Source: Cinnamomum chago (lineage: Eukaryota > Streptophyta > Magnoliopsida > Laurales > Lauraceae). Taken from it: 64,000 bases of DNA. Below, one piece after another: positions 1 through 11,297 of the stretch (positions are counted from its first letter, which is position 1; each line of letters starts with the position of its first letter). The notes below the pieces were generated by a model. It was not told the origin of the DNA, did not search any database, and saw nothing but the letters and a program-made list of their open reading frames with translations. The translations under genes and the position numbers were made by a program. The stretch lies in NCBI GenBank assembly GCA_038049695.1, contig CP142456.1, forward strand, positions 75,043,422 through 75,107,421, read 5' to 3'.

Positions 1-1586
1 TGGAGATTATATTCTATGGAATACTTTGGAGAAATGACCCTTTCTTGCATTGCAGAAAGTCTACGGGTGCAGGCAATAGACCTCACTTGTTGTCTTCTCA
101 TCCAGGGATTGACGGAGCTTATGTTTTTTTAGATTCAGTATTTTTGGAATATGTGGGGTAATCATCCCTCCTCTTAAGATTGGAATGATGTCATAGTTGC
201 CTTTTTCTTTGCTAAGATATACTTAACCTGGTAGAAACTTCACCTCCTTTGCACTAGTCAACTATCTTAATTCAAACATTTGGGTGCTCATTCTTCAATC
301 AAAGGTGAAATGCAATTGGTCCTGGATGAAGCAGAACAATGCTCATCATTGTTTTTCAGTCATAATTTTTTTTTTGTGGCCACTTTCTTTCAGTCCCTTT
401 TGAAGGGATCTCTGTCTGCCAGCCCTTTCTCTCATATTTGGAAACAAAAGTGCTCCTCAGGTGATCACCTTTAGCCTGTTATTCGTGGAGCCATTCCCAC
501 CACGGATAGCCTCCATCTTATCATTGTCAATGCCTGTCCCTTGTATCTTCAAGCAGAAGAACAGTGGATCACCTTCCTTCTTATTTGCAATGTTGTGCAA
601 GAGATTTGGCTTTCAATTCTAAGGGGAGTTCGGCAATACTGGGTGCTCCCTTGTACTCTCCTTGACCTCTTTAAGGCTTGGAAATCGATTGTAGGCTCTT
701 CTAAAGGAAAATTTCTTGTGAAGATCTTCATTTTCGGCTATTATATAGGTCATTTAAAAGGAGAGAAACTAAAGAGGTTTTGAGGGCATATCCTCTCAAG
801 TTGAGGCATTGACTACTAAATCAAGATTCTCATTGCGTCCTGGGCATTTACCCTTTCGTCATTTTGCAGCATCCCTGTAGGTCTCATGCTGTTTTATTGG
901 AGGGAAGTAGTCTTCACTTAATATGTTGTATTTTTAGCTCTTTTGGTGGTGCAGTGGTCTTCTATTTGTTATTCGTTGAGCCATTCTTACCAGGGATAAT
1001 CTCCATCTGAAGGTTATCATTGTCAATGCCTGTCCCTTGTGTCTTCAAGCAGAAGAATGGTGGATCACTTTCCTTCTTAATTGCAAGGTTGCGCAAGAGA
1101 TTTGGCTTTCAATCATACGGGAGTTCAGAAATAGCTGGGTGCTCCCTTGTACACTCCTTGACCTCATCAAGGCTTGGAAATTGACTGTAGACTCTTCTAA
1201 AGGAAAAATCTTGTGGAGATCTTTTTCGGCTATTATCTCGGTCATTTGGAAGGAGAGAAACTAAAGATGTTTTGAGGGCATATCCTCTCAAGTGCAGGCA
1301 TTGACTACTAAATCAAGATTCCTCATTGCGTCCTGGGCATTTACCTGTCCATCATTTCATGGCATCCCTATAGATCTCATGCTGTTTTATTGGAGGGAAG
1401 TAGCCTTCACTTAATACATTGTAGTTTTAGCTATTTTGGTGGTGCGGTTGTGTTGTATTTGGTTTTTGTGCTGGCCAACTTATTTTCTGTATTTTTGGTT
1501 TGGTCCTTTTGTTCTGGGGCTCTGACAGTGCTACCCTCTTGTATTGATGCTGCTTCTTAATGAATGTTAATATTTAAAAAAAAAAT
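1..1586 (+). mobile_element. Tandem LINE 3'-end fragments (zf-RVT domain)
   Basis: Two diverged copies of one sequence lie head to tail. Copy A runs from about 478 and copy B from about 968 (period about 490 bp). Both encode pieces resembling the zinc-binding reverse-transcriptase-associated domain (zf-RVT) of plant L1-type LINEs. In copy B the readable stretch at 1037-1264 includes NCKVAQEIWLSI and a later WKER. Both copies continue with the same sequence encoding a region like SSQVEALTTK. Reading frames are broken by stops and shifts, so nothing here is expected to be functional. An A-run at 1577-1586 looks like the LINE poly(A) tail. The left part (1-477) looks like related upstream sequence, but I could not follow a continuous frame. 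Not a host gene. Confidence 0.65.
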
Positions 1587-1876
1587 GTCGTAGTTTTCTA
1601 ATGGGTCAGCCAGACTTCCCCAGATAACAGGTGGTTTTGACTGGAAGACTCAGCAGGTCAACCAGGTGTTTTTTATTTTTTATAACAAATACATAAATTC
1701 ATAATACAAAACAAAGAATGTGTAAAACTTTCCATAAACATATACATTCTTTTAAAAAAATATAGATAGATAAACTCCATACAATATAATCCATGTCTAG
1801 GTTTACATAATTTTGCAGATAATTGTAAGAGAAGTTAAAAGAAGAACAACAACAACAACAAATGGGATTGAAATAA

Positions 1877-1993
1877 AGAAAGCATTTTTTGCCCTTTCTT
1901 CTATATCGGGATTCGAACTCAGGCACTCTACTCACACACCCATATCCCTAACAAATGAGCTACGACTGACGGACCAGAATTACAGAAAGCATT
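1877..1993 (-). mobile_element. Short tRNA-derived SINE with 10-bp target duplication
   Basis: Read on the minus strand, the segment contains a Pol III A-box-like TAGCTCATTTGTTAGGG and a B-box-like GAGTTCGAATCCC, followed by an A-run. The direct repeat AGAAAGCATT flanks it at 1877-1886 and 1984-1993, leaving a body of about 97 bp. The boxes, A-rich tail and flanking duplication together fit a SINE insertion rather than a tRNA gene. The body does not fold as a full tRNA cloverleaf. Confidence 0.6.
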
Positions 1994-2266
1994 GACAATT
2001 CCAAAACTACAAAAGTAAAATTTATTGATAGAAAGCATCGGCAAAATAAAATTTTCAAAACCCTTACCATATCTTTCTTAGTGTTTTCAAATAGAAAGCT
2101 TTTGTATGGCAAATAATAGACAACGTTGAGAACAAATAAAAAGAAAGAAAGAAAAAGACCTGAAAGCATCATATGGACTGTAATTTGCACGCAAAAAATG
2201 ACGGAAAGCACAGAAAATTAATTTAATGAGTGCTCTCTCCTCATAAAAAATAAAAAAGAAAGTGTT

Positions 2267-2310
<44 letters not shown>

Positions 2311-4486
2311 AATTTAGGCTTGGAAGAATAGCATAAGGAAAGGAAAAAAAAAAAAAAGAAAGGAAAACTGATAGAGTATACGTCTTCATGAGCTCATGTC
2401 AGCACAAAAAGATATATATATATATATATATATATATGAAAAATAAATGACAATAAGAAAGAAGAGAGGGAGAGGAGAGTATTGGTTCCATTCCGCTCAC
2501 AAAAGGCAATGAGATGTGAAGAAGAGCTGCAAGAGGGTTTTTGAGTAGAGAAAAGGTAGGGTTTCAAAGGATCATGTTCTTGAAATAACTTTGTTAAAAA
2601 AAAATCACTTAGGTTTTACCTGAGTTCGACTTGGGCGACTCATCTCAGTAGGGCTTAGTCGAATGAGTTCCCAATGACCTGGTGAATTGATAAAGTTTGG
2701 GACAAAACTTGCCATAGCCGGGATATACTCGACTTGGTCACCCAATAAGGGACCAAGCCCAGTCAACTCAGGACCAAGTTTCTTGCTGACTCACCGGATT
2801 TTAAAAATCTATGGTTCTAGTTAAAGACAACAAATTTTTACATATGGGTTATATGAAGAAAGTGGCATTGCATATTGCAGACCTTCCTTTAAATTAATCC
2901 ATCTGGAATCCTTGAAAGAGGGGCAAAGATTCATGACAGTGACAACAGTGCAGTGGTTTTTCATGTGTTGAGTTTGTGAAGGCTTCTTTGTCTATAGATA
3001 TTTGCCATCAATGCAGGAGTTGGCGTCTTTCTTCCAAGCTGATTTGGCTGACAAGTTAAGAGATTCTATTTGAAAAACTAAATTGATCTTCACAATAATC
3101 TTCAGGCAGTGAGATGCAAGCGATCGAGTATTTCTCTTCCTAGCACTCCAGCTTTGATAGTAGGTAGGTTTTGAAGGAAACGGGTGAGATAGAAACTAAA
3201 ATGAAAGCAGTGCGACAGAAATTAAAATGAGAGCAGCGCACCAAATATGCCTAGTTGTTTACAACGTCACTCCAGCCAAAATTAGATTCCACTCATTCAC
3301 ATACATGGTCGGGGGTAGTTTGCAAGGGGATTTCATTGCTCATAATTGTTAACAAAATGTGCTTCAAAATGTAGTTTTGAAGCGCACACTCTCAGGTAAC
3401 TGTAGGTGATTAGTCATCAACCAAACAGCATACTGTAGAAAGAGCATTTATCAAGCAGTAATAGACTAATAGCATCCAAACAATTTACAGGGTAAACTAC
3501 ATGTATCGGCTTTACATATTTGTGCTTTTTCACCTACGGGAGTCCCGCACAAGGGCGGCATGGGATTTTCAAATTTCAATCCCCACATCCACAAAGACCA
3601 GCCCCCACCCCCCTGAATTAAAAGCAGGGACTGAAAATCTAACAACAAGAGTCCCGTAGGGGAACAAAACCCCTCCATATTTACCACAAAAGTTAATGGA
3701 GTACTTGATCACACCTTAGCCTAGTCCCATTGATCTGGTGTCGGCTTAATGGTTCTACTCAAAAAGAGAAACAAGCTAATTAATTCAGCATTATATGCAA
3801 ATAATACTACATTTGCAATCAAACATGCCCTTGGTGTCTGATATCTTGTAAGTTCTCATTGGTAACTGCCATAAAATTTGTCACACACGTAATGTTGTTG
3901 CCTGTTTCACACATATTAAAAGCAATAGTGTAGCATAATGAGGCTATTGAAGCTATGAGACATTAGATGCACAAATTGGGTAGAACTGCAACGGTTCACA
4001 AGTGACAAAGGCACATCTGGATAGAAGCCATATATTCACATTCCATAAACCTACATGCCACTCTGGAACCTCACTCATCTATGCAAATTCACACGTCAAT
4101 AATCTAAGGAGCAAAACAGCACACACGCACATTGTTAATCTGATGAGCAAAACAGTGCATGGGGAATGCTCCAAAATCTTCCACACAATTAAATACAACA
4201 TAGAATTCTCTGTCTCTTTATCTTATTTTTTTCTGTGCCTTTACCACCTCTTTATGCCACAGTTGAGGTACTACGACATCTCTCCGCTGATATGGAATTA
4301 GTTAGGGTCTTCCAACCTAGAAGAATCCAAAACCACCACCACAAACCGTGGGAGAAACATTGGGTCAAGGGTTTGGATATAGAAACCAGGAGCTGCACAG
4401 TACAGAGTTGGTCGCCCAAAAACTATATTGAGCAATTGTATTCAACATTTATTACCAAAAGTGAGGGGAGAAGGTAAGCACCATAC
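1994..4486. other. Intergenic or distal AE7 intron; no exon found
   Basis: No conserved coding exon was recognised on either strand. The stretch contains a (GT)n(GA)n tract at about 2265-2307 and a (TA)n tract at about 2412-2437. It also has an anonymous repeat-like block around 2600-2820 (recurring GACTTGG/GACTCA words). If the AE7 gene continues leftwards, this is its intron 3. Confidence 0.4.
2265..2307. repeat. (GT)n(GA)n microsatellite
   Basis: A short GT run passes directly into about 15 GA units. It is a simple sequence repeat with no other signal. Confidence 0.85.
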
Positions 4487-6009
4487 CTTGTAACGAGAAG
4501 GTAAGCTACGCATAAGTTTGACACGAATGCAAAGGCCAATAACAGTCGCCATACTGCAGTGCTCAACTGTAGGAGTGAATGTAACCCTGATTCATAAGCA
4601 AATGACCCTTCACTCAATGATCTACTGGATGGAACTGAACTAAATATAAGGATTTAGCAAAAAAAAAAACAAATAGACATTATTTAGGTGCTGGGGGTTG
4701 GAACTGTAAGGGAGCATCTCCAAAGTCCAAATTCATTGTACATTCCTTTTTGGAAATAAACACACATACTTTAAAAAAAAAAAAAAAAGCGCAAAAGAAT
4801 ATTAATATATATGAATTCAAATCTAAGTTCTACACTTTCAGGTTTCATTAATTTATTGATGCTGGTAAGTTCACAACCAAGACATATCACAAGCCAATCA
4901 TTTACATATCACTACAAAAACCTTAATTAAAAGCAAAGAAAGAAAAAATGCAGCAGGATTCATTAAATGGATTTAGATACCAGCAAATTTCCTATTGCAC
5001 ACGGATGCAAATACTCAAATAAAGATTCTGTCTCTCCACGTCTTTATATAAGTGCTAAAGAGAAGGAGTGAACCCTATGGGCATTGTTCTGAAAATCAAA
5101 ATTGTATCGCAAATCCTTTTAGGGAGTGAATCAAATCAAATCGTGAATCGTTTCACGAATCGCAGGATTATTTTATTTTTCTTATAAATAATAATAAAAT
5201 AAACTAAAAATAGCCATTCATAATCAATCGTTTAATTAGATTTGAATTCGACATGGAGGTTATAAAATTATTCAAGAGGGGCGTATTTTAACTGCAAAAC
5301 AAGCCACTCTGTGGATATTGGTGGGCCATTTTAAATCACGGGCGGAGGGGAGACTTGAAAGTAGAATTGGTAGCACTTCCCTGCAGGGAAATGCAGTGAG
5401 GGATTTCTATGTCATGCAGAAGCATTGAATCCAAACAGAACAACAACTTAATAAACAAACTTGGAACTTAAATACAAAGAAACTTTCCAACTTAAGAGGC
5501 AGCAAAAGTGCATTTTACCTGACATAGCTTTGTTCATCATCCACATCGATTGCATCTTCAGTTACCACCTTCAGTTCTTCCAAAGAATAAGGATGCTCTG
5601 GATCTTTAATATCTCTAACATGATTTGAGATTGTTATGGAAATTAAACTCAAAAAGGCATGCACAGTTGTCTTTAAAACCCAAGTCATGCTTAGAAAACA
5701 AATGAAAAACACATACTGTCAAATGTGTATAATGAGTCACAGAAAAAAAAAAAAAAAAACAGAGAAACAGGAGAATTTGTGCATTGCTACAAATGTTGAT
5801 TTCAGCCATTGTTTCAATTCATACAAAAAAAAAATAGATATAAAAAAGAAAAACACGGGTATTCAAGAACCACGACAAAGGATATCAAAAATTTCCTGTG
5901 CATCAATGTGTTCCACAGCATACTCATCTGCATCAGCCGGTGCACTACGAACCCGTCGCTCTTTCCTTTCGTAGACTGTGGGGTTCGCATTAATCAAACC
6001 AGAAACCAT
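4487..6009 (-). CDS. AE7: AE7/MIP18-family cytosolic Fe-S assembly protein (5' exons only)
   Basis: This encodes the start of a MIP18/CIAO2-type protein (plant AE7). The family acts in the cytosolic iron-sulfur targeting complex that delivers clusters to nuclear and cytosolic apoproteins. Exons on the minus strand are 6009-5886, 5624-5519 and 4586-4487, giving 330 nt or 110 codons. The start reads [20 protein letters not shown], as is usual for plant AE7. Exon 2 encodes [17 protein letters not shown] and exon 3 encodes [18 protein letters not shown], which carries the conserved cysteine of the family's HCSMA motif, and ends RSLPSRYK. Intron 1 begins ATATCCTTT and appears to be U12-type. Intron 2 is GT-AG. 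The C-terminal part of the family (about 45-50 residues, normally VDIRVAPGSHATE onward) was not found between 1 and 4486. The gene therefore either continues past position 1 or is truncated. A non-coding 5' exon around 6670-6760 with a donor near 6667 is possible. The family call is firm; gene completeness is unknown. Confidence 0.88.
5625..5885 (-). other. Probable U12-type (AT-AA) intron 1 of AE7
   Basis: Only one pair of ends joins EIF to [12 protein letters not shown] in frame. The intron starts ATATCCTTT, an exact match to the minor-spliceosome AT-type donor. Nine bases before the 3' end it carries TTCCATAAC, close to the U12 branch-site consensus TTCCTTAAC. The 3' terminal dinucleotide that keeps the frame is AA. 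The nearest AC end would shift the frame. There is no GT at the exon 1 boundary and no AG close to exon 2. Intron length is 261 nt. Confidence 0.7.
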
Positions 6010-6800
6010 TCTTAACAGCCAAAATGCATAAAACACTGAAAAGGCTCTTCCTGCTTCAAATTACTATTCCTGTATGAAGTAGAACCAATTCATAAATAGA
6101 TCACTCATCTATTTAAAACATACATATACCCTTAACACTATTTTTTTTTTATTGTAAACATAACTCGGATTATATTAAAAGAAAAACAATTGCAAACATT
6201 GTATCTTGCACGATACGGATTAATCAAACAGTAGTAGTACCTAATCAATTCATTAAAAGTGGCAAAAATCTAACTCTTTTATGGACTTCTTCTCCTCTTT
6301 TCCTCTTAGATTAAGGTGAGATTAATGCAAAAATTGCAGAGCAGAGAGAAAGAGAGAGAATGAAAGTCATCTGCTTTCCATTCTATTTTGCATCGTTGTC
6401 ACCTTTTTCCTTCTCAAAACCCCAAATCACAAAAAACCCAACACAGTTCCACTTCTATCATCCACAAAGATACTCAAATCTTCACATACACAGACACCCA
6501 AAAAATTATATGTACACAGAAGATCTCCAAACGAAAAGGGAATTCAATCAAACCCAGAACGAAAATCAAACAAGATTAAGAAAAGGAGGCAGCAACGAAA
6601 CCCACCAGTTTCCCTCTACCACGGGCCCCAGATCATTGCAACGATGAAAGGAGAAGAAAAAGATTCACCTTGATTTCAATCTAGACCTTGCAGAGAGAAA
6701 CCGCCTTTGTAAAATCGCAATACAGGATATGGCTTCGTTGGAAGAGGAGATGAGAGGGTCTCGTTTCTTCAACGAGGGATTTTTGGCCGTGCGTTTGCAT

Positions 6801-7011
6801 TTTTTTCATCATCTTTTTTTTTTTTTTTTTTTTGATAACGTAGGGTTACCAGCCCTTTGGGCCAGAATAATCCCTACGGGTCCAGAAGAGAAAGCCGGGT
6901 AAAATTCCCCTGTGGCCCTAGTGTGGTAGAGCAGTTTCGAACCCACAACCTCCGGGTGCAAACCGTAGTCCTAGGCCAACTGAGCTACCCCTCGGGGTTT
7001 TTTCATCATCT
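6801..7011 (-). mobile_element. tRNA-derived SINE with exact 14-bp target duplication
   Basis: On the minus strand the body (6997-6815) begins near CCCCGAGGGGTAGCTCAG, with an A box and a later B box GGTTCGAAAC, and ends in an A-run of about 20. The 14-base repeat TTTTTTCATCATCT is identical at 6801-6814 and 6998-7011. This is a clear, relatively young SINE insertion. It lies some 50-100 bp upstream of the likely AE7 transcription start, in the same orientation as that gene. Confidence 0.85.
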
Positions 7012-7028
7012 AAACTATTGAAGTTTAA

Positions 7029-8479
7029 ATATTTTTTAGGGTTTTACCCAAAAAAATCCCCTTAGACTCGTTGAAGATCAAAATAGGCTTAGAAAGTCTT
7101 CATGCACTGCAGTGGTCCTATAGGCCTGATTTAGTTTAATTTTTTTTAGATTTCCTGAGAGGAGATATCGTCGCTCATCTTACCTTTTTATAATCGATCA
7201 AAACTCATTTTCCCAATTTTTTCATCTTCCTCCTTTCCTTCACCTCCTCCATCGATCTCAACCCAAGGCGCTCAGTGTAGATTGCAATGCTTCCTCTTCC
7301 ACCTCTTTTCACCTTCTAGCAAGCACGTGGAGATCCTAGTTGTATTTTTCCTCTTCGTGACCCACAACTCATCGGATCTCAAGGAGTGTAGAACACGAAA
7401 CCCTATCCTATTTCTCTATTGTGACGTTTAATATGTGAGGTTTGAGTTAGAGATTGAGTTGGAGGAAGGAGGAAGACGAAAAACGAGCGGATGAGGGATA
7501 AGGAAGGAAGAGGAGGAGGGAGAATATGAAAAATGAGTAGAGGAGGAAGGAAGAGGAGGAGGAAGAAGAAGAAAAATGAGCGGGGACAATCGCGGGTGAG
7601 CGGCGATATCCCCGATCATGACAGATTTTTTTCCCAAAGATGAACACACTTATATGAGAGTTTAACCTTTTATGTGAGGGGATATCCCTGCTCAATATAT
7701 AAAGTTTATAAATGATAAGCGGCGATATCCCTTCTCATGACAGATTTTCCCAAGGGATGAACTAGAAGCTTAATCTTTTAAGTGAGGGGATGTCTCCGCT
7801 CAATATATGAAGCTTATATGCGATGAGCGGCGATATCCCCACCCATGACAGAGTTTTTCTAAAGGATGAACACACTCATCTGAGAGCTGCACCTGTCATG
7901 AGCGGGGATATCCCCACTCACCCATGATTATCCCTGCTCTTATTTCTTCTTCTTCCTCCTCCACTTCCTTCCTCCACCCATTTTTCATCTTCTTCCTTTC
8001 TCGACTGCTTGTTTTTCATCTTCCTCCTCCTTCCTCCAACTCCATCTCAAACCCAAACCTCACATATTAAATGTCACAATAGTGGAATAGGGTAGGGTTT
8101 CATGTTCTACACTCCTTGATCTCCGACGAGTTGTAGGTCGCGAAGATGAAAAATACAACTAGGATCTCTGCGTGCTTGCTAGAAGGTGAAAAGATGTGGA
8201 AGAGGAAGCATTGGAATCGATTAGCAACGCCTGTAATCAATTGGGTTTAGATCGATGGAGGAGGTGAGGGAAAGGAGGAAGATGAACAATGAGGAAAATG
8301 GGTTTTGATCGACTGTAAAAGAGCAAGATGAGCAGCGATATCCCCTCTCAAGGAAAACTGAAAAAAACTAAACCAAATCAGGCATGTAGGACCACTACAG
8401 TGCATGGAGACTTTCTAAGCCCCTTTTGATCTTCAATGAGTCTAGGGGGATTTTTTCGGTAAAATCCTCAATATTTTTT
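7029..8479. mobile_element. Mutator-like element with about 550-bp inverted repeats
   Basis: The 9-bp repeat ATATTTTTT flanks the element exactly at 7029-7037 and 8471-8479. The element (7038-8470) begins AGGGTTTTACC and ends GGTAAAATCCTCA. About 550 bp at each end are inverted copies of each other with clear divergence; for example, the sequence near 7070-7130 matches the reverse complement of 8380-8440. Long terminal inverted repeats plus a 9-bp duplication are the hallmark of Mutator-like elements. No transposase coding was seen, so it is a non-autonomous copy. The centre holds a short tandem array. The A/G-rich arms give chance open frames that are not genes. Confidence 0.8.
7590..7912. 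repeat. Internal tandem array with GCGGCGATATCCC motif
   Basis: Inside the Mutator-like element, a unit of about 108-119 bp repeats about three times. Each unit carries GCGGCGATATCCC followed by CATGACAGA, near 7598, 7717 and 7825. Between them lie inverted-looking GAGGGGATATCCCTGCTC-type words. The copies differ by point changes. Confidence 0.7.
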
Positions 8480-8509
8480 GTAAAATTATTTATGTAATAA
8501 AGATATCAT

Positions 8510-9053
8510 ATTGCAATGGGGGTACTTGATTATTCGATTACCCAGAAATTCCGACCCACAAGAAAAACTGGGTCTAGAATCTATTTTACGTTCCCATTTA
8601 TAAATGAGTTTGGGCCCGGAACCCAATTTAGGTTCATATTGATAAACGGGACCGATTTTGGGTTCATATAGGTCTCGACCCATGAACCCAAGACCTGGCA
8701 TATGAGCCTTTGATGTTGTAAATTGTACATTAAAATCAACTTTTTTTTCTTGACATTTTTATGTATAATATTGGAGGTAGTAGACTTGATGCACTGTTAT
8801 AAGTTAAATGATATGTTTATTTTTAAAAAAATGAAAGAGAAAGAGAAATTATAATTGATTTTGGAACTAGATTCCAATCCTCTAAGTGAACGCGGTTCTG
8901 GAACCGAATCCGGATTTTCCTATCGGAGTGGGATCTGTAACCAACAAAACAGGTTCCGAGTCAAAATCGGAACCGTTATTTAGAAACAAGTTCAGGTGTG
9001 GGTCCACTATGGTCTTGATCCAGAACTGTCCCATTTACAACCCTACTTGCAAG
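8510..9053. mobile_element. Possible degraded hAT-like MITE
   Basis: Repeated GAACC/GGGTC words and a right end TTTACAACCCTA (to 9045) resemble the better-defined hAT-like copy at 9939-10320. The 8 bases after the right end are CTTGCAAG. The left end is not clear: ATTGCAAT near 8512 is only a partial match. Compositional similarity supports the call; the boundaries do not. Confidence 0.4.
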
Positions 9054-9166
9054 ATAGCCCTAGAATATTACACACAACTTTATGAAAAATATCTAAAGTT
9101 TGAAATCTTATTTAATCAAATCAAATCAGATCATTTTACTTTTATTTCAATATTGTGTTATATATA

Positions 9167-11297
9167 GGGGTTTTTACAGAAAAATCCCCTTAGACCCTTA
9201 ATAGACCAAAAGGGACCTTAAGAAATTTATGGCCCGAAGTAGTCTATCGGCCATTTTCGATTTTATTTATTTATTTTTATTTATTTTTCATGAGTAGCGA
9301 TATCGCTGCTCTCGGCCATAAGATAAAAACTCATCCCACGCCTCCGTCCTCTTATTTTCTTCCTTTTTCTCATTTCTTCCCTTCCCGTCTCCATCGATAA
9401 CAGCGTTTCAACCTATTGTTGTCATAAGCTCCTCCTGATCACACATCTATTGTATTTTTTTCCCCAACTTTTCATTCCTCCTAAACATGTGTCGGCATCT
9501 TCATTGTTTACGTCTTCCTCTTTGTGGCCCATGGATGAATGACCTGAGAGGTATTCCTCTTACTATTTATCCCCCAACCCTCCACCATTATTGCAGTTTT
9601 GCATTTAGGTAAACCATGCATTACTAAATTCCCCTCTTAATTTTGATTTCTAGAGTATATATGAACTTTTCCTCTGTTGAATGTACTTGATTTTAGGGTT
9701 GCATGAACGAACTATATTTTGCGATTTCTATCATGTATATGAAAGTGTGCGTCGTTGCATGGTTGAAGTTGTAATTTTGTGGTTTTAAGGCTGTTGAAGT
9801 TGTTGCATGGAAGTGATTAAGAAGATGTTTGTGAATGTGATGCCAAATGTGCCTGTGCATGTCAAAAAGGTGAATGTGAATTGCCATACGCATGTGAATA
9901 TGTGGGTATCAGTGATTAGGAATGTGAAGGTAAGTGGCTAGGGTTGTAAACGGGTTGGTTCCGGTCCAGATCCATGGTTGACCCGGAACCGGAACTGTTA
10001 AGGATAAGGTGGAACTGGATCCTGACCCGGAACCATTTCGGAACTGGTTTCTTGCCTCTGGAACCAAAACCATATATGAGACGGGTTTAGATCTGGATAT
10101 GGGTTTAGGTAGAGAATAATATTAAAAAAAACATAATTTATAGGAGAGATTTTCCAAAATCAAGGTAATATGTCGGGTCTCGGGTCCACAGGTCCAAACC
10201 AAAGTGGAACCGGACCCGGACCCATTTACTTATCGGAGCCTAAATAAGGACCCAAACCCAATTTATAACGGGTCGGAACCTCTGGGTAATCAGAAAATCG
10301 GGTATCTATTTACATCCCTATAAGTGGCATAGGTGTCTCCAAATGTGGAGGTGACCGCCAAGATGTATATGAAGATGAGTGTAGAGGTGAGTCTAATGGT
10401 AATTGCGAAATTGAAATGGTTGTTAGCTTGGTTAAACATAATGATTGAGGTCAATTGATGATCGTAGGAAAACTTTAGGAATGTAACTTTAGTGATGATC
10501 CTTAAATGTCAAAGGCCTTTTTAACCCCACCCCCACACACACAAATGAGCAAGGATATACATATTCATGGACTTTTTACTGCTATGAGCAATAATATCTA
10601 TGCTCGTAGTTGGCTGAGCCCCGGATTGGTATCTATTCAGCGACTTTTAATCGTCACGAGCAACAATATCCATGCTCACAGTAGGCTACCAATCCCGGAG
10701 TGGCATCTATTAAATGAATTTTAACTAATGCGAACAATGATATCTATTATCATAGTAGGCTACTATGCATTTGTATGTAAGCTTTTACACATATAGACAA
10801 ATGTAAGCTATTGCACTTTTTGGGCAATGCTAAAGGAACCACTGTGACAATAAAGAAAGGAAAATGACTCCACCAACCTCTGTAGTATGGTACACCAAAC
10901 TCTTTAATAGAGCAACAAACTATGAATAAAACATTACATCGGGACCACTATAATAGAGTGCAATTCAAGTTTTAGTTTCAAGAAACCTTTGTTTGCAAAA
11001 ATAAATATATGGAAGCCAAAAGAGGGTTATCCGATGAAAACATTGCAAAGATTATCTTTTTAGACGAAAAAGATGACAAATGAGATAAGGGGATTCGAGT
11101 TGGCATAAATGTAGTAGAAATCAGCAGTGATATTGTTGCTCGTGGGTGTACATGAGTAGCGATATCGCTACTCAGCGAAAAAGCACAAAAAGAAAAAAGA
11201 GGGTAAAGTGTGGTGGAAAGTCCAATCTAGTTAGTAAGGAATTTTTTTTTATTTTTTAACTACAAAGGGTCTAAGGAAAATTTCTCAGCAAAAACCC
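9167..11297. mobile_element. Second Mutator-like element, with nested hAT MITE
   Basis: The left end starts GGGGTTTTTACAG and continues AAAAATCCCCTTAGACCC. The right end is its imperfect inverse, ending CAGCAAAAACCCC before an AT run. The AT-rich flanks are compatible with a 9-bp duplication but are too simple to prove it. About 125 bp inside each end sits the palindrome GAGTAGCGATATCGC(T)(A/G)CTC (9292-9311 and 11154-11173). An hAT-like MITE (9939-10320) is inserted within it. No transposase frame was found. Confidence 0.65.
9931..10328. mobile_element. hAT-like MITE, 8-bp target duplication
   Basis: Exact 8-bp repeats TAAGTGGC (9931-9938 and 10321-10328) flank a 382-bp element. It begins TAGGGTTGTAAACGGGT and ends with the near-inverse ATTTACATCCCTA. 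The interior is rich in GGAACCGGACCC words. An 8-bp duplication with short TAGGG-type inverted ends is characteristic of the hAT superfamily. It has no coding capacity. Confidence 0.8.

Noticed and set aside
7428-7695. Ser/Pro-rich open frames on the minus strand
   Set aside because: They lie in the A/G-rich inverted-repeat arm of a Mutator-like element and have no family features.
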